Both the position numbers and the translations under genes were made by a program. Of a stretch of DNA of 64,000 bases, positions 25,391-38,072 are shown one piece after another (position 1 is the stretch's first letter; the number at the start of each line of letters is the position of its first letter). This stretch comes from JACCTU01 sp963848525 (lineage in GTDB: Bacteria > Actinomycetota > Thermoleophilia > Gaiellales > Gaiellaceae): positions 558,001 through 622,000 of the forward strand of contig CAWKDZ010000002.1 in NCBI GenBank assembly GCA_963848525.1, in the 5' to 3' direction. Under the pieces are notes generated by a model. That model was not told the origin of the DNA. It ran no database searches and was given only the letters and a program-made list of their open reading frames with translations.

Positions 25391-26206
25391 CTAGGCCGGC
25401 GAACGCCCCCCGCGGGACGGCAAGCGCAGCCGGCGGCGCCGCCCGCCGTCGCCGATCACGGAGACGACGGTCTGCGCGAGGTGCGGGCAACCGGTCGAGG
25501 GGAACGCGTCCCGCCGGTGCCGATGGAGAACGAGGAACAGGTCGCCGGGCGGCGCGTCCCGGTAGAGGCGGCCGAGGCGAAGGCGGTCGATGGCGGCGAG
25601 CGTCGGCGTGTAGATCGCGTCGTACCAGTCCGCCGCGATCTCAGCGTTCTCGAGCACGCGTTCGCGGCCCCGCATCAGGTGGTAGCCGTGCACCTGGACG
25701 TTCTCCAGCAACTCGAGGTAGTGCGCGGGCCGGCTGACCGGAACGCGCATGCCAGGGCGCGCCTCAGCCAGCCCGCTGTCCTCGAGGAAGATCCGCTCGA
25801 GCTCCCGGAGGACGACCTCGAGCATGTCCGCCCCGGCCGGGAGAGGGACGCGCGCGATCAGCTCGGTCACGTCGGCGTCGATCATCTCTGCGCCTCCGCG
25901 CCGCGCGAGGGCGGTGCGGTGGTGGCCGTCGATCACGAAGTACGTCTCACCGAGCTTGACCGCCACGATCGGCGGGAAGGCGCCGTCGGCGAACGCGCTC
26001 TCGAGCGAGCGCATCCGGTCGCGGCTGAAGGCGTGAAGCGGGCGGAAGTCGCGGGTGAACGAGCTGGCGCGGCTGTCCGTGCCGACGAGCGCATCGAGCG
26101 GGATCTCGCGAACGCCCAGATAGACGCGCCCGAACGGCTTCAGTCGCCGCTCGACCTCGTCGAGCTCGAGCAGGCGCTCCCGGCGACGGGCCCTCCGTCC
26201 CCTCAT
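25391..26206 (-). CDS. ParB-like nuclease-domain protein
   Basis: This 271-residue protein contains a ParB/Srx-type N-terminal domain: VREIPLDALVG, PPIVAVKLGETYFVIDGHHRTALARR and EMIDADVTEL. The DGHHR motif replaces the GERR of chromosomal ParB and is seen in stand-alone ParB-like proteins. There is no helix-turn-helix or dimer domain typical of Spo0J. A role in chromosome segregation is therefore unlikely; a nucleotide-binding or regulatory role is possible. The ATG at 26206 is chosen because TACGCT ends 8 nt upstream. It sits between the rRNA operon and the GNAT operon, flanked by duplicate terminators. Confidence 0.75.
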   Translation of the reverse strand: MRGRRARRRERLLELDEVERRLKPFGRVYLGVREIPLDALVGTDSRASSFTRDFRPLHAFSRDRMRSLESAFADGAFPPIVAVKLGETYFVIDGHHRTALARRGGAEMIDADVTELIARVPLPAGADMLEVVLRELERIFLEDSGLAEARPGMRVPVSRPAHYLELLENVQVHGYHLMRGRERVLENAEIAADWYDAIYTPTLAAIDRLRLGRLYRDAPPGDLFLVLHRHRRDAFPSTGCPHLAQTVVSVIGDGGRRRRLRLPSRGGRSPA

Positions 26207-26214
26207 CGAGGTCA

Positions 26215-26220
26215 AGCGTA
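26215..26220 (-). promoter_or_regulatory. -10 box TACGCT of the ParB-like gene
   Basis: On the minus strand TACGCT ends 8 nt before the ATG at 26206 and lies just after the rRNA terminator. Confidence 0.55.
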
Positions 26221-26231
26221 CAACGGCCAAG

Positions 26232-26266
26232 AACGACGAACGCCCGCGCAAGGCGGGCGTTCAAAG
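26232..26266 (-). terminator. rRNA operon terminator, copy 2 of a 35-nt repeat
   Basis: The same hairpin as at 25356-25390, located directly after the 3' end of 5S rRNA. Confidence 0.78.
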
Positions 26267-26267
26267 A

Positions 26268-26385
26268 TTCGGCGGCGACCTACTCTCCCGGGAGGTTGCC
26301 CTCCGAGTACCATCGGCGCTGGCGGGCTTAACTGCTCTGTTCGGAATGGGAAGAGGTGTACCCCCGCCGCTATGACCGCCGAAAT
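26268..26385 (-). rRNA. rrf: 5S ribosomal RNA
   Basis: The minus strand reads as a 5S rRNA of about 117 nt. The ends are complementary (TTCGGCGGTCATAG with GTCGCCGCCGAA), and the conserved internal segments CCATTCCGAACAGAG and GGTACTCGGAGGGCAA are present. Ends are approximate. It is the last gene of the rRNA operon. Confidence 0.95.
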
Positions 26386-26416
26386 GTCAAAGGCGCGCTC
26401 GTTCACGCGTACCCTC

Positions 26417-26431
26417 AAAACTCCATAGCGA
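26417..26431 (-). other. 23S processing stem, 3' arm
   Basis: These 15 nt are exactly complementary to 29451-29465, on the other side of 23S rRNA, and would form the long stem cut by RNase III to release pre-23S. Confidence 0.75.
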
Positions 26432-26446
26432 CTTGCACAGGTTCTC

Positions 26447-29430
<2,984 letters not shown>

Positions 29431-29643
29431 AGAAGAGAACCCGTGTTTCATCGCTATGGAGTTTTCAAGGTGCGCGCGGGACGGCGCCCGCACCACGAGT
29501 GAGCCGCCAGCCGGCGGTCTCTCAAAACTCAACAGCGTTCTCGGGTCGAGGTCGACGTGTTTCCAGGAGAACTGTGGCACCGGACGGCTCGAGAGCCATC
29601 GACGGGCACAGCACCCGCAGGAGTTAGAGCTCCTGCATTCCCT
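29431..29643 (-). other. 16S-23S internal transcribed spacer
   Basis: About 213 nt with no tRNA gene. It contains one arm of each RNase III processing stem: 29451-29465 for 23S and 29524-29539 for 16S. Confidence 0.85.
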
Positions 29644-31192
<1,549 letters not shown>

Positions 31193-31480
31193 AGGTGGTT
31201 TGACCTCCGAAGAGGCCAAGCTTTCGCGTTGAGCTTGTGCTCAAAGGTCAGTCCCGAAGGACCGACGGGATTCAAGCCCTAGAGCCCGAGGGCCCCAGGG
31301 TCTCGACATTCAAACGCTGTTGAGTTTTCAAAGACCGCGCTGCTGGCCGGCCGTAAAAAAGCCCCCGACTCGCGCCGGAGGCCTCGCGAAGCTCGGATCA
31401 AGGGTCGTATCCGATTCTCTCGAGGCGCTCCAGTTGTCGTCGGGACAGGGACCTTCGAACGACCGCCCTGTGTGGGCAGC
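31193..31480 (-). other. rRNA operon leader
   Basis: This stretch between the predicted start of transcription and 16S holds no gene. Positions 31313-31328 pair perfectly with 29524-29539 to form the 16S processing stem, and a terminator-like hairpin lies at 31355-31382. Confidence 0.6.
31355..31382 (-). terminator. Intrinsic terminator-like hairpin with T6
   Basis: On the minus strand GCCTCCG pairs with CGGGGGC (one G-U pair) and is followed by TTTTTT. It lies downstream of tyrS and of the proposed rRNA promoter, so it may end tyrS transcripts while rRNA transcripts pass it by antitermination. Confidence 0.6.
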
Positions 31481-31486
31481 CGGGCA

Positions 31487-31513
31487 AGTGTAGCACGCTC
31501 CCTAGGCTGTCAA
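31487..31513 (-). promoter_or_regulatory. Likely rRNA promoter (TTGACA-15-TACACT)
   Basis: On the minus strand a consensus -35 TTGACA (31508-31513) is followed by TACACT (31487-31492) with a 15-nt spacer, slightly short. The -35 overlaps the last codons of tyrS. No better candidate is seen before 16S. Confidence 0.5.
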
Positions 31514-32644
31514 GCGGACAAAACGGCGCTTCCCGGCCTGGAGCAGGCGCCCCTCGAGCTCCTCCCTGGCCACGTCCAGCTCGCTCACGGTCGCCCCGTC
31601 GACCTTGACCGCCCCCTGGGCGATCAGGCGCCTGGCCTCGCTGGCAGAGCCGATTCCGAGCTCCTCGACGAGCAGCCTGGGCAGGTGGACCGGGTCGGTG
31701 CGGGGCAGCGGCACCTCCGGAACGTCCGCCGGCGCCCGACCCTCCCGCACGACGAGAGTGAAGTGCTCCTCGGCGGCCCTCGCGGCGTCCTCGCCGTGGG
31801 CCCGGCCGACGATGAACCGGGCGAGCGCGAGCTTCGCCTCGAGCGGGTCCTCGGGGCGGTCGTCCCGCTCGAGCACCAGGCGGTAGTAGTCGTCGAGCAG
31901 CTCGTCCGGAAGCCGCATCGTCTTCCCGAACTGCTCGTTCGGATCCTCGACGAGCGCGATGTAGTTGCCCTTGGAGCCGGACATCTTCGTCCCGTCGAAC
32001 GACTCGATCAGCGGCGTCGTCAGGATCACCTGCGGCTCGAGGCCGTAGGCGTCCATCACCTCCCGACCTGCGAGGAGGTTGTAGAGCTGGTCGGTGCCGC
32101 CGAGCTCGACGTCGGCCTCGATCGCGACCGAGTCGTATGCCTGCATCAGCGGGTAGAGCAGCTCGGAGACGGAGATCGGCTGCCGCGCGAAGAAGCGATT
32201 GGCGAAGTCGTCGCGCTCGAGCAGCCGCGCGATCGTCATCGTTCGCGAGAGCCGCAGGACGCCGGCGAAGTCGAGCTCGCCGAGCCACTCGCCGTTGTAG
32301 CGAATCTCCGTGCGCTCGGGCTCGAGGATCGTGTACGCCGACTCGAAGAAGCGTTCGGCCATGCGGTCGATCTCCTCCGGCGCGATCATCGGCCGCTCAG
32401 CCGACGCGCCGGAGGGATCCCCGATCCGGGCCGTGTAGTCGCCGACGATCAGCACCCCCGTGTGCCCCTCGTCCTGGAACGCGCGCATCCGCTGGAGCGG
32501 GATGCCGTTGCCGACGTGGATGTGCGGCGCGGTGACGTCGATCCCGAGCTTCACCCGCAGCGGCCGGCCGAGCTTCAGCTTGCGCTCGAGGCCGCCCTCG
32601 GGCAGGACGGCGACGGCGTTCCGCGTCAGGGCCTCGATGCTCAC
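31502..32644 (-). CDS. tyrS: Tyrosyl-tRNA synthetase
   Basis: This class I synthetase charges tRNA-Tyr with tyrosine. The 380-residue protein has the HIGH-like motif HIHVGN, the tyrosine-pocket segment VELGGTDQLYNLLAGRE, the KMSKS-like motif GTKMSGSKGN and a C-terminal S4 RNA-binding domain (ASEARRLIAQGAVKVDG). The KMSGSxGN form marks the TyrZ-like branch. The GTG at 32644 starts the conserved region and has TAACCT ending 8 nt upstream. Its stop codon lies inside the proposed rRNA promoter. Confidence 0.96.
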   Translation of the reverse strand: MSIEALTRNAVAVLPEGGLERKLKLGRPLRVKLGIDVTAPHIHVGNGIPLQRMRAFQDEGHTGVLIVGDYTARIGDPSGASAERPMIAPEEIDRMAERFFESAYTILEPERTEIRYNGEWLGELDFAGVLRLSRTMTIARLLERDDFANRFFARQPISVSELLYPLMQAYDSVAIEADVELGGTDQLYNLLAGREVMDAYGLEPQVILTTPLIESFDGTKMSGSKGNYIALVEDPNEQFGKTMRLPDELLDDYYRLVLERDDRPEDPLEAKLALARFIVGRAHGEDAARAAEEHFTLVVREGRAPADVPEVPLPRTDPVHLPRLLVEELGIGSASEARRLIAQGAVKVDGATVSELDVAREELEGRLLQAGKRRFVRLTA

Positions 32645-32652
32645 GCGCGGCG

Positions 32653-32658
32653 AGGTTA
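32653..32658 (-). promoter_or_regulatory. -10 box TAACCT of tyrS
   Basis: On the minus strand TAACCT ends 8 nt before the GTG at 32644. Confidence 0.5.
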
Positions 32659-32662
32659 TCGA

Positions 32663-32696
32663 CCTCGAGGGGCGGGCGCGCTTCCGCCCCTCGAGG
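32663..32696 (-). terminator. 13-bp hairpin ending the metal operon
   Basis: A perfect 13-bp stem with an 8-nt loop lies 8 nt after the ferritin-like gene stop and just before tyrS. Confidence 0.75.
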
Positions 32697-32703
32697 CCTG
32701 GGG

Positions 32704-33285
32704 CTACGCGAGGAACGGCTTGACCGCTGCGGTCGCCTGCGCGGCGCTGAGGACCTTCGGCAGCGCCGGCGCGGGCACGATCCTGCCCGCTGCGATGTTC
32801 GTCAGCACGCTCAGGTGCCGCGACTCGTTCGCGCCGATCTGCGCGGCGACACCCTTGAGCTCGTTCGACGAGAGCGCGGTCACCGCGCCCATGTACGCGC
32901 CGACGAACGCCGTCTCGAGCGCCATGCCGAGCTTGCCGATCGACTTCCGCGAGGCGAAGGAGCCGTTCGGGTACTTGAACTTCAGACCCTTGGGCGCGGC
33001 GGACTTGAGCACGCCGGCAAGCGCCTTGTAGTGCGCCTCCTCGTTCCCGAGCGCGGCGCTCATGTAGCCGAGCTCGGACCCCGAGAACCTCCGCGACGCG
33101 ATCGCGCGCCGGTAGAAGTCGATCGCGAGCAACTCGGCGGTCGCCGCGAGCTTCGCGATGTCCGTGTCCGCGCTCGGCGCGCCCAGCGCTCTGCCCTCGA
33201 CGAGGCCCAGCACGGTTCCGCCGGCGACGAGCGCGAGACCGCCCCTGGCGCCACGCGTGAGAAAAGCTGCTCGAGTCGTTTCCAT
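32704..33285 (-). CDS. Exported ferritin-like domain protein
   Basis: This 193-residue product has a short basic N-terminus and hydrophobic stretch (TRGARGGLALVAGGTVLGLV) resembling a signal sequence, without a clear twin arginine. The mature part is a ferritin-like four-helix bundle. Candidate metal ligands are in ATAELLAIDFYRRA, GNEEAHYKAL, ALETAFVGAY and ANESRHLSVL (Glu, Glu...His, Glu, Glu...His). It is the last gene of the DUF4331 operon. The ATG at 33285 is set by a strong Shine-Dalgarno site (AGGAGGT) about 7 nt upstream. It probably binds iron or another metal outside the membrane. Confidence 0.78.
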   Translation of the reverse strand: METTRAAFLTRGARGGLALVAGGTVLGLVEGRALGAPSADTDIAKLAATAELLAIDFYRRAIASRRFSGSELGYMSAALGNEEAHYKALAGVLKSAAPKGLKFKYPNGSFASRKSIGKLGMALETAFVGAYMGAVTALSSNELKGVAAQIGANESRHLSVLTNIAAGRIVPAPALPKVLSAAQATAAVKPFLA

Positions 33286-33351
33286 CACTGACCTCCTGTG
33301 TGCGTGGGAATCGGTTGCACCTGGTTCGCACACGGCCGGAACTCGGTTCGG

Positions 33352-34012
33352 CTAGAAGACGTAGGGCGCGAACTCGAGCGCACCGAGCGCGTACCAGACG
33401 CCGAACGCGAGCCCGCAGACGCCGAGCACCGGCACCGCCCGCTCGAGCGGCATGCGCGCGAGCGCCACGCCGAAGCCCGTGGTCAGGATCGTCATCGAGA
33501 CCGCGGTGAAGACCGCGAGCAGGCCGAGGGCGACGACGGCGTACGCCGTCGACTCGATCGTCGCGATCAGGAGCAGCCCGACCCCCGCGCTGCCGCCGAT
33601 CCCGTGCACGAGGCCGACGAGAAACGCCTGCACCGGCGTCCGGACGTCGTGCGTGTGCCCAGGCGCGAACTCGCCGCGCCGCCAACGCAGCAGGAGCAGG
33701 AACGCGAGCACGACGATCATCACGCCGACGGCGGTCTCGGCCGCCTGCTGCACCCGCGACCGGGAGGAACGCGGCGAAGAGCACGATCGGCAGGCCGAGC
33801 GCGAAGAGCGTGAGCGCGTGCCCCGCGCCCCACGCCAGCCCGAGCCTGGCGGAACGCCTCGCCCCCGGCTCGTTCGGAGCCAGCGCTGTCATCGCGGCGA
33901 GGTGGTCCGGGTCGGTCGCGTGGCGGAGGCCGAGCAGGACGGCGACGAGCGCGACCAGGAGCAGGCCGCCACCGTCCGAGTGCGAGGCGATCTGGTCGTC
34001 GAGGCCGAACAC
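33352..34012 (-). CDS. NiCoT/UreH-like metal permease, frameshifted
   Basis: This is a six-helix membrane protein with the nickel/cobalt permease signature GLRHATDPDHLAAM in helix 1-2 and the second-half counterpart GLVHGIGGSAGVGLL. The frame is broken near 33754 in a GGG run: the first part ends ...LFAAFLPVA and the second begins VQQAAETAVGV. Removing one G joins them into a 219-residue protein of normal length, so a sequencing insertion is likely. The GTG at 34012 has GAAGGAGA upstream and follows the RcnA-like gene by 10 nt. Two Ni/Co-type permeases in one operon suggest paired import and efflux, or a two-part transporter. Confidence 0.72.
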
Positions 34013-34022
34013 GAAGTCTCCT

Positions 34023-35333
34023 TCAGGCGAGCTGGGGCAGCGCGCGGACGGTCATGACGACGCCGAGCGCAACGACGACGAGTGCGCTCACGAACGGGAG
34101 CGCGCGCATCAGCCGCCCGTCGAAGCCGGCGCGCGCGAACGCGCGCCGCGCGGTGACGGCGACGAGGCCGATGCAGGTGACGGCGGCCGCGAGCCCGACG
34201 CTGAACGCGAGGATCAGGACGAGCCCGTAGCCGACGCGGTGGAGCGAGATCGCGGCGAGCAGGACGACGAGCGCGGTCGGGCAGGGGATGATCCCGCCCG
34301 AGATCCCGACGCCGAGGAGCCCGCGGCGTTCGTGGGTGTGGCTGTGGTCGTGACCGTGCGCAGGCAGGTACGCGTGCACGAGCTCGTGCAGGCGCGAGCG
34401 CAGGACGCCGACGCCGACGAGCACCACGAGCACGCCGGCCGCGAGAGTCAGCCACGGATACAGCTCCTCCGGGACGATGTACTGCGAGAGCCCGAGCGTG
34501 ACGAGCCCGAGCGCGAAGACGCCGAAGGTGTGCGAGACGGTCACGATCGCGCCGAGCGCAAGCGCGTCGCGCGGCCGGCCGCGCGTGCCGACGAGGTAGC
34601 CGGCGACGATCGCCTTCCCGTGACCGGGCTCGAGCGCGTGAGCGGCGCCCCAGAACACGGCCAGCACGAGCGACAGCAGCACGAAGCCGAGCGTGAGCTC
34701 GTGCGCGACGATCGACTCGAAGCCCGACGTCGATCGTTCCTCCGGTCCGAGCTCCCCCACCGTTGGGGGGTCGCCGGCGAGAGAGCCCGGCCGGTAGGAA
34801 GCTGTTGCCGCGGCGACGTCGAGCGGCTCGGCGAGCCCGTCTCGAGGGTACGCCGTGAGCGCGCGACTCGAGCTCGTCGCGGGCACGCTCGAGGACTCGA
34901 GCTGCGCCCCGCGCTCGGCGTGCACGACGACCTCGCGCCAGCCGCGGCGGTTCGGATAGTTCTCGTCGCGGAACGCGAGCGACCTGCCGCGTCCCCGCGC
35001 TTCGTAGACGGCTTCGAAGCGAAGCGTCTCCAGTCCGGCGGCGCCCGTGCTCGCGCGAACGACCGCGTCGAGTGGCCTGAGCGGCACGCGTCGACCGTCG
35101 AGCCTCAGCACGAGCCCTCGCGCGGCGACCCGCGCGAAGTCGGTCCGGCGCACGCGGTTACCCTCCTGGGCGCTCGGGATCTCGGCGAGGTCGAGGACGT
35201 AGTGCACGTAGACGCGGTCGCCCGACAGCTCGATCCCGCTGTAGCGGTTGATCGTGAAGTTGCCGAGCGGATGTGCGTCTGCAGCGGCCGGGAAGACCAA
35301 CACGAGCGCGAGCACGAGGAGGGCGCGCTTCAT
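34023..35333 (-). CDS. RcnA-like Ni/Co permease with extracytoplasmic domain
   Basis: This 436-residue protein has a signal-like N-terminus, then about 200 extracytoplasmic residues beginning HPLGNFTINRYSGIEL, then an RcnA/HoxN-like membrane domain. The permease motif GAAHALEPGHGKAIVAGYLVG holds the conserved His and Asp/Glu-type ligands. A His-rich loop (HGHDHSHTHERR) and the GGIIPCPTALVVLL motif are typical of nickel/cobalt efflux proteins. Bacterial homologues with the HPLGNFT domain are annotated as nickel transporters or hydrogenase-related; the metal is unproven. The ATG at 35333 overlaps the TPR gene's stop as ATGA. Confidence 0.78.
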   Translation of the reverse strand: MKRALLVLALVLVFPAAADAHPLGNFTINRYSGIELSGDRVYVHYVLDLAEIPSAQEGNRVRRTDFARVAARGLVLRLDGRRVPLRPLDAVVRASTGAAGLETLRFEAVYEARGRGRSLAFRDENYPNRRGWREVVVHAERGAQLESSSVPATSSSRALTAYPRDGLAEPLDVAAATASYRPGSLAGDPPTVGELGPEERSTSGFESIVAHELTLGFVLLSLVLAVFWGAAHALEPGHGKAIVAGYLVGTRGRPRDALALGAIVTVSHTFGVFALGLVTLGLSQYIVPEELYPWLTLAAGVLVVLVGVGVLRSRLHELVHAYLPAHGHDHSHTHERRGLLGVGISGGIIPCPTALVVLLAAISLHRVGYGLVLILAFSVGLAAAVTCIGLVAVTARRAFARAGFDGRLMRALPFVSALVVVALGVVMTVRALPQLA

Positions 35334-36538
35334 CCCGCGTACCTCCGCGCGACCGGCGCCCACCGCAGCGAGAAGTGCGGGTTGAGGGCGAGCGCGCGCT
35401 CGAACCAACGCGAGGCGGCGGCGCGGCCGAGGCAGCGCTCGGCCATCCCGCGGTGGAAGAAGACGAGCGCGTCGCGCGTCCCGAGCCGAAGCGACCGGCG
35501 CGCGTACCGCAGCCCTTCCGCGCAGCGTCCCTCACGGACGAGCGCCCAGCCGAGCACGTCGTCCGCCTGCACGCTCGGCCGTTCGGCGTGCGCGCGCCTG
35601 GCCTCGCGGACCGCCGGCACGCCGCGATCGGCGTCGAAGACGGCGAGCTCGAGCTCGCTGCGGACGCCGTTCCCGGCCAGCAGGCGGCGGATCCCGGCGA
35701 GCAGCTCGTACTGCTCGGCAGCCGCGTCCGCGCGGCCGGCGCTGAGGTAGAGGTCGCCGAGCGTGATCACGAACTGCGGGAGCGGAGCGGTCTCTGCCGC
35801 CGTGCGGGCGAGCGCGATCGCCTCGTCCAGCCGGCCGGCCGCGGCCTCGACTTGCGCGAGGCGCTCGAGCGCGTAGACGTAGCCCGGGAATGCGGCGAGC
35901 GCCGCCCGGTACTCGCGGCGGGCCGCGCCGAGGTCGCCCCCGCCGAAGTGGAGCTTCCCGAGCTCGACGTGCGCCCACGCGGCCGGCTCTCCTTTGCTCG
36001 GAGCCGCCGCGACGGCGAGCCTCATCGCCTCGAGGGCGCCGTCACGGTCGCCGAGCAGCTCGCGCCCGTACGCGACGCGCACGTACGCATTGAGGCCGGG
36101 CTTGCGCAGCGCGAACGCGTCGTAGGCGGCGAAGGCGGCGCGGTAGCGGCCGAGCTCGACGAGCGCGTCGCCGATGAGCGCGAGCGGACGCGCCGAATCG
36201 GGCGCGAGCGCCCGCGCCCGCCGTGCGAGGACGAGCGCGCCGCGAAAGTCGTGTCGAGAGAGCGCGAGCGCGGCGAGCCCCTCCGTCGCCGCGGCGTCGC
36301 GAGGGTCGAGCTGCAGCGCCTGTCGGAGCGCCGTCTCCGAGCGGGTCAGGTACGACGCGTCGGCCGTCTCGCGGGCGCGCTGCTGGTACTCGAGCCCGAG
36401 TGACACGAGGGAGCGCCCGTCGGTCGGGAGCGACGATGCAGCAGGCGCCTCCTCCCCGCCGAGGGCCCCGCCGAAGAGCAGGACGGTGGCGGCGAGTGCC
36501 GCCACCGTCCCTCCTGCCGCGAGCCGGGCTCGGCTCAC
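35330..36538 (-). CDS. Membrane-anchored TPR-repeat protein
   Basis: This 402-residue protein has one N-terminal membrane helix (LAAGGTVAALAATVLLFGGAL) and then at least eight tetratricopeptide-like repeats (for example DAAATEGLAALALSRHDFRG and GLGAARREYRAALAAFPGY-type units). TPR arrays scaffold protein interactions. The start is GTG 36538, which overlaps the DUF4331 gene's stop as GTGA; its own stop overlaps the permease start as ATGA. It is thus tightly coupled to both neighbours and is probably an extracytoplasmic or inner-face scaffold for them. Confidence 0.8.
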   Translation of the reverse strand: MSRARLAAGGTVAALAATVLLFGGALGGEEAPAASSLPTDGRSLVSLGLEYQQRARETADASYLTRSETALRQALQLDPRDAAATEGLAALALSRHDFRGALVLARRARALAPDSARPLALIGDALVELGRYRAAFAAYDAFALRKPGLNAYVRVAYGRELLGDRDGALEAMRLAVAAAPSKGEPAAWAHVELGKLHFGGGDLGAARREYRAALAAFPGYVYALERLAQVEAAAGRLDEAIALARTAAETAPLPQFVITLGDLYLSAGRADAAAEQYELLAGIRRLLAGNGVRSELELAVFDADRGVPAVREARRAHAERPSVQADDVLGWALVREGRCAEGLRYARRSLRLGTRDALVFFHRGMAERCLGRAAASRWFERALALNPHFSLRWAPVARRYAG

Positions 36539-37959
36539 GAGTCGTACCCCCGCTGTGGGGTCGCGAGGTACGGGAACGACGTCATGAACGGCTTCTCGTT
36601 CGCGTCCACGCCGTCGCCGAGCAGGTTGTTCGGCGTCCGGTTCGCGTTGCCGGCGCAGAAGCCGAAGCCCTCGACGATCGGGCCGACGACCGTGCCGTAG
36701 CCGCACGCGAACGCGCGCAGCTCGATGTCCGGCGTGTCGTCCTCGAGCCGGCGGCCGTTCGGGAAGCCGGCCAGGTCGCCGCCGAGCGCGCCGAGCCGGT
36801 TGCCGGCTCCAACCGGCGCGGTCGGTGCGATCGACGTGTTCAGCCTGATCAGGTCGGCCTGCGTCGGCCCGGTGAAGTTCAGCCCCGGGACGCCGGTAAG
36901 GAGCACGGCGACGAGGTCGCCGCGGCCGGTCGTCGGAGCGTCGTCGAGCACCGGGTAGAGCAGGTTCTCGAGCGCCGTCACCTCGGGCTCCGTGTACTCG
37001 CCTGCGAACTGCGAGTCACCGCGAGGATCCGACACGTTCCAGAGGTCCTTCTTCCCGAGCGGGATCACGACCTCGTTCACGAGCGGGTTCGCCAGCCGCG
37101 ACACCTGCGACCACGGACCGCTCGAGTTCCGCGTGCCGTCGCCGCGCAGGATCGTGATCCGCTGCCGGCTCGCACTCGCGTAGACCCCGATCGTCGGCTT
37201 GCCGAAGACCGTCACCTGCGACGTCGGCACCTGGATCGCGATCGTGTGCGTGTTGTAGCCGGCTACGCCGTCAACGCCCGGCATGGCCGCGAGCGGGATG
37301 ATGTGGAACGGGTTGAACGGCCTCAGCCCGGCCAGGTCGAACACCGAGCCCAGGTCGACGAAGAACGGATCGTCGCGCTGGCCGGCGAAGACCTTGATCC
37401 CGCCGGGGAGGTCGTTCACGGAGGCCTGCGCGAGCGACGCGTAGTCGGGCGTCGAGCGCGGACCGATGTTCACCGGCGGCGAGGGCAGGTCGGAACCGAG
37501 CACCTCGGCCCGCCGGCGGTCGTCGACGCGCGTGACGGAGTAGGTCTGGCGGATGTTCCAGTCCTCGTCCGCGAGCGACGTGATCGGGCCTGTGTTGTAG
37601 AGGAACGTGTTCGGGTTCCGGATCTGCGTCTTGAACCGGAACTGGTACGTGAGGTCCTCTCGCGAGTCCCCGTCGTTGTCGACGTGCAGCTCGTAGAGGA
37701 CGTCGTCGCCGAACTTCGCGAAGTTCGGACCGCCCGCCGGCTCTTCCAGCGGGATGTAGTTCGCCACGAGCGTGACGCTGTCCGGACGGTCGGGGCTCAC
37801 GAACGCATACACGTCCGTGTTGTCCGCGACCGGATCCTCGCTGATCACCGGCGCCTCGCGATGGCTCGACGCCTTCGCCGCCTGCGGCGGGGGACCGGCA
37901 AGTGCGAGCAGGGCGGAAACGAGCGCCCCTGCGGCGATCGCGACCCATGCCTTGTGCAT
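36535..37959 (-). CDS. Secreted DUF4331 protein
   Basis: This 474-residue exported protein starts with a signal peptide (VAIAAGALVSALLALAG) and the hallmark SSHREAPVISEDPVADNTDV of DUF4331. The rest contains other family segments (DVYAFVSPDRPDSVTLV, LYELHVDNDGDSREDL, PLGKKDLWNVSDP). No catalytic residues are known for the family. It is the first gene of the five-gene operon; a GAAGGGAG site precedes the ATG. A 10-bp palindrome lies 51 nt upstream, in the region shared with the divergent sigma-factor gene. Confidence 0.88.
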   Translation of the reverse strand: MHKAWVAIAAGALVSALLALAGPPPQAAKASSHREAPVISEDPVADNTDVYAFVSPDRPDSVTLVANYIPLEEPAGGPNFAKFGDDVLYELHVDNDGDSREDLTYQFRFKTQIRNPNTFLYNTGPITSLADEDWNIRQTYSVTRVDDRRRAEVLGSDLPSPPVNIGPRSTPDYASLAQASVNDLPGGIKVFAGQRDDPFFVDLGSVFDLAGLRPFNPFHIIPLAAMPGVDGVAGYNTHTIAIQVPTSQVTVFGKPTIGVYASASRQRITILRGDGTRNSSGPWSQVSRLANPLVNEVVIPLGKKDLWNVSDPRGDSQFAGEYTEPEVTALENLLYPVLDDAPTTGRGDLVAVLLTGVPGLNFTGPTQADLIRLNTSIAPTAPVGAGNRLGALGGDLAGFPNGRRLEDDTPDIELRAFACGYGTVVGPIVEGFGFCAGNANRTPNNLLGDGVDANEKPFMTSFPYLATPQRGYDS

Positions 37960-38009
37960 CTGGAACTCCCTTCTTCCCCCCAGGACGGTCGTTGTTCGCC
38001 GCCGCGGAT

Positions 38010-38019
38010 GAACCGGTTC
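38010..38019. promoter_or_regulatory. Palindrome GAACCGGTTC between divergent operons
   Basis: This perfect 10-bp palindrome sits midway between the DUF4331 gene (37959) and the sigma-factor gene (38073), so it could be an operator for both. There is no direct evidence of binding. Confidence 0.35.
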
Positions 38020-38058
38020 GGCGCGGATCGCGAACTCGAGACATGAGCGCCCTGGTGC

Positions 38059-38064
38059 TAGCGT
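38059..38064 (+). promoter_or_regulatory. -10 box TAGCGT of the ECF sigma gene
   Basis: TAGCGT ends 8 nt before the GTG at 38073. This favours that start over the ATG at 38043. Confidence 0.5.
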
Positions 38065-38072
38065 CGCCGGTC

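Noticed and set aside
31398..31500. Possible leader peptide upstream of 16S (reading ...RRQLERLERIGYDP)
   Set aside because: No ATG, GTG or TTG start in that frame downstream of the promoter, and no ribosome-binding site.
31472..33031. Plus-strand frame of about 520 codons opposite tyrS
   Set aside because: It runs across an intergenic hairpin and the tyrS and ferritin-like genes with no coding features.
38043..38072. ATG at 38043 as start of the ECF sigma factor
   Set aside because: Possible but less likely: the -10 box at 38059-38064 would lie inside the gene, and the conserved part begins at GTG 38073.
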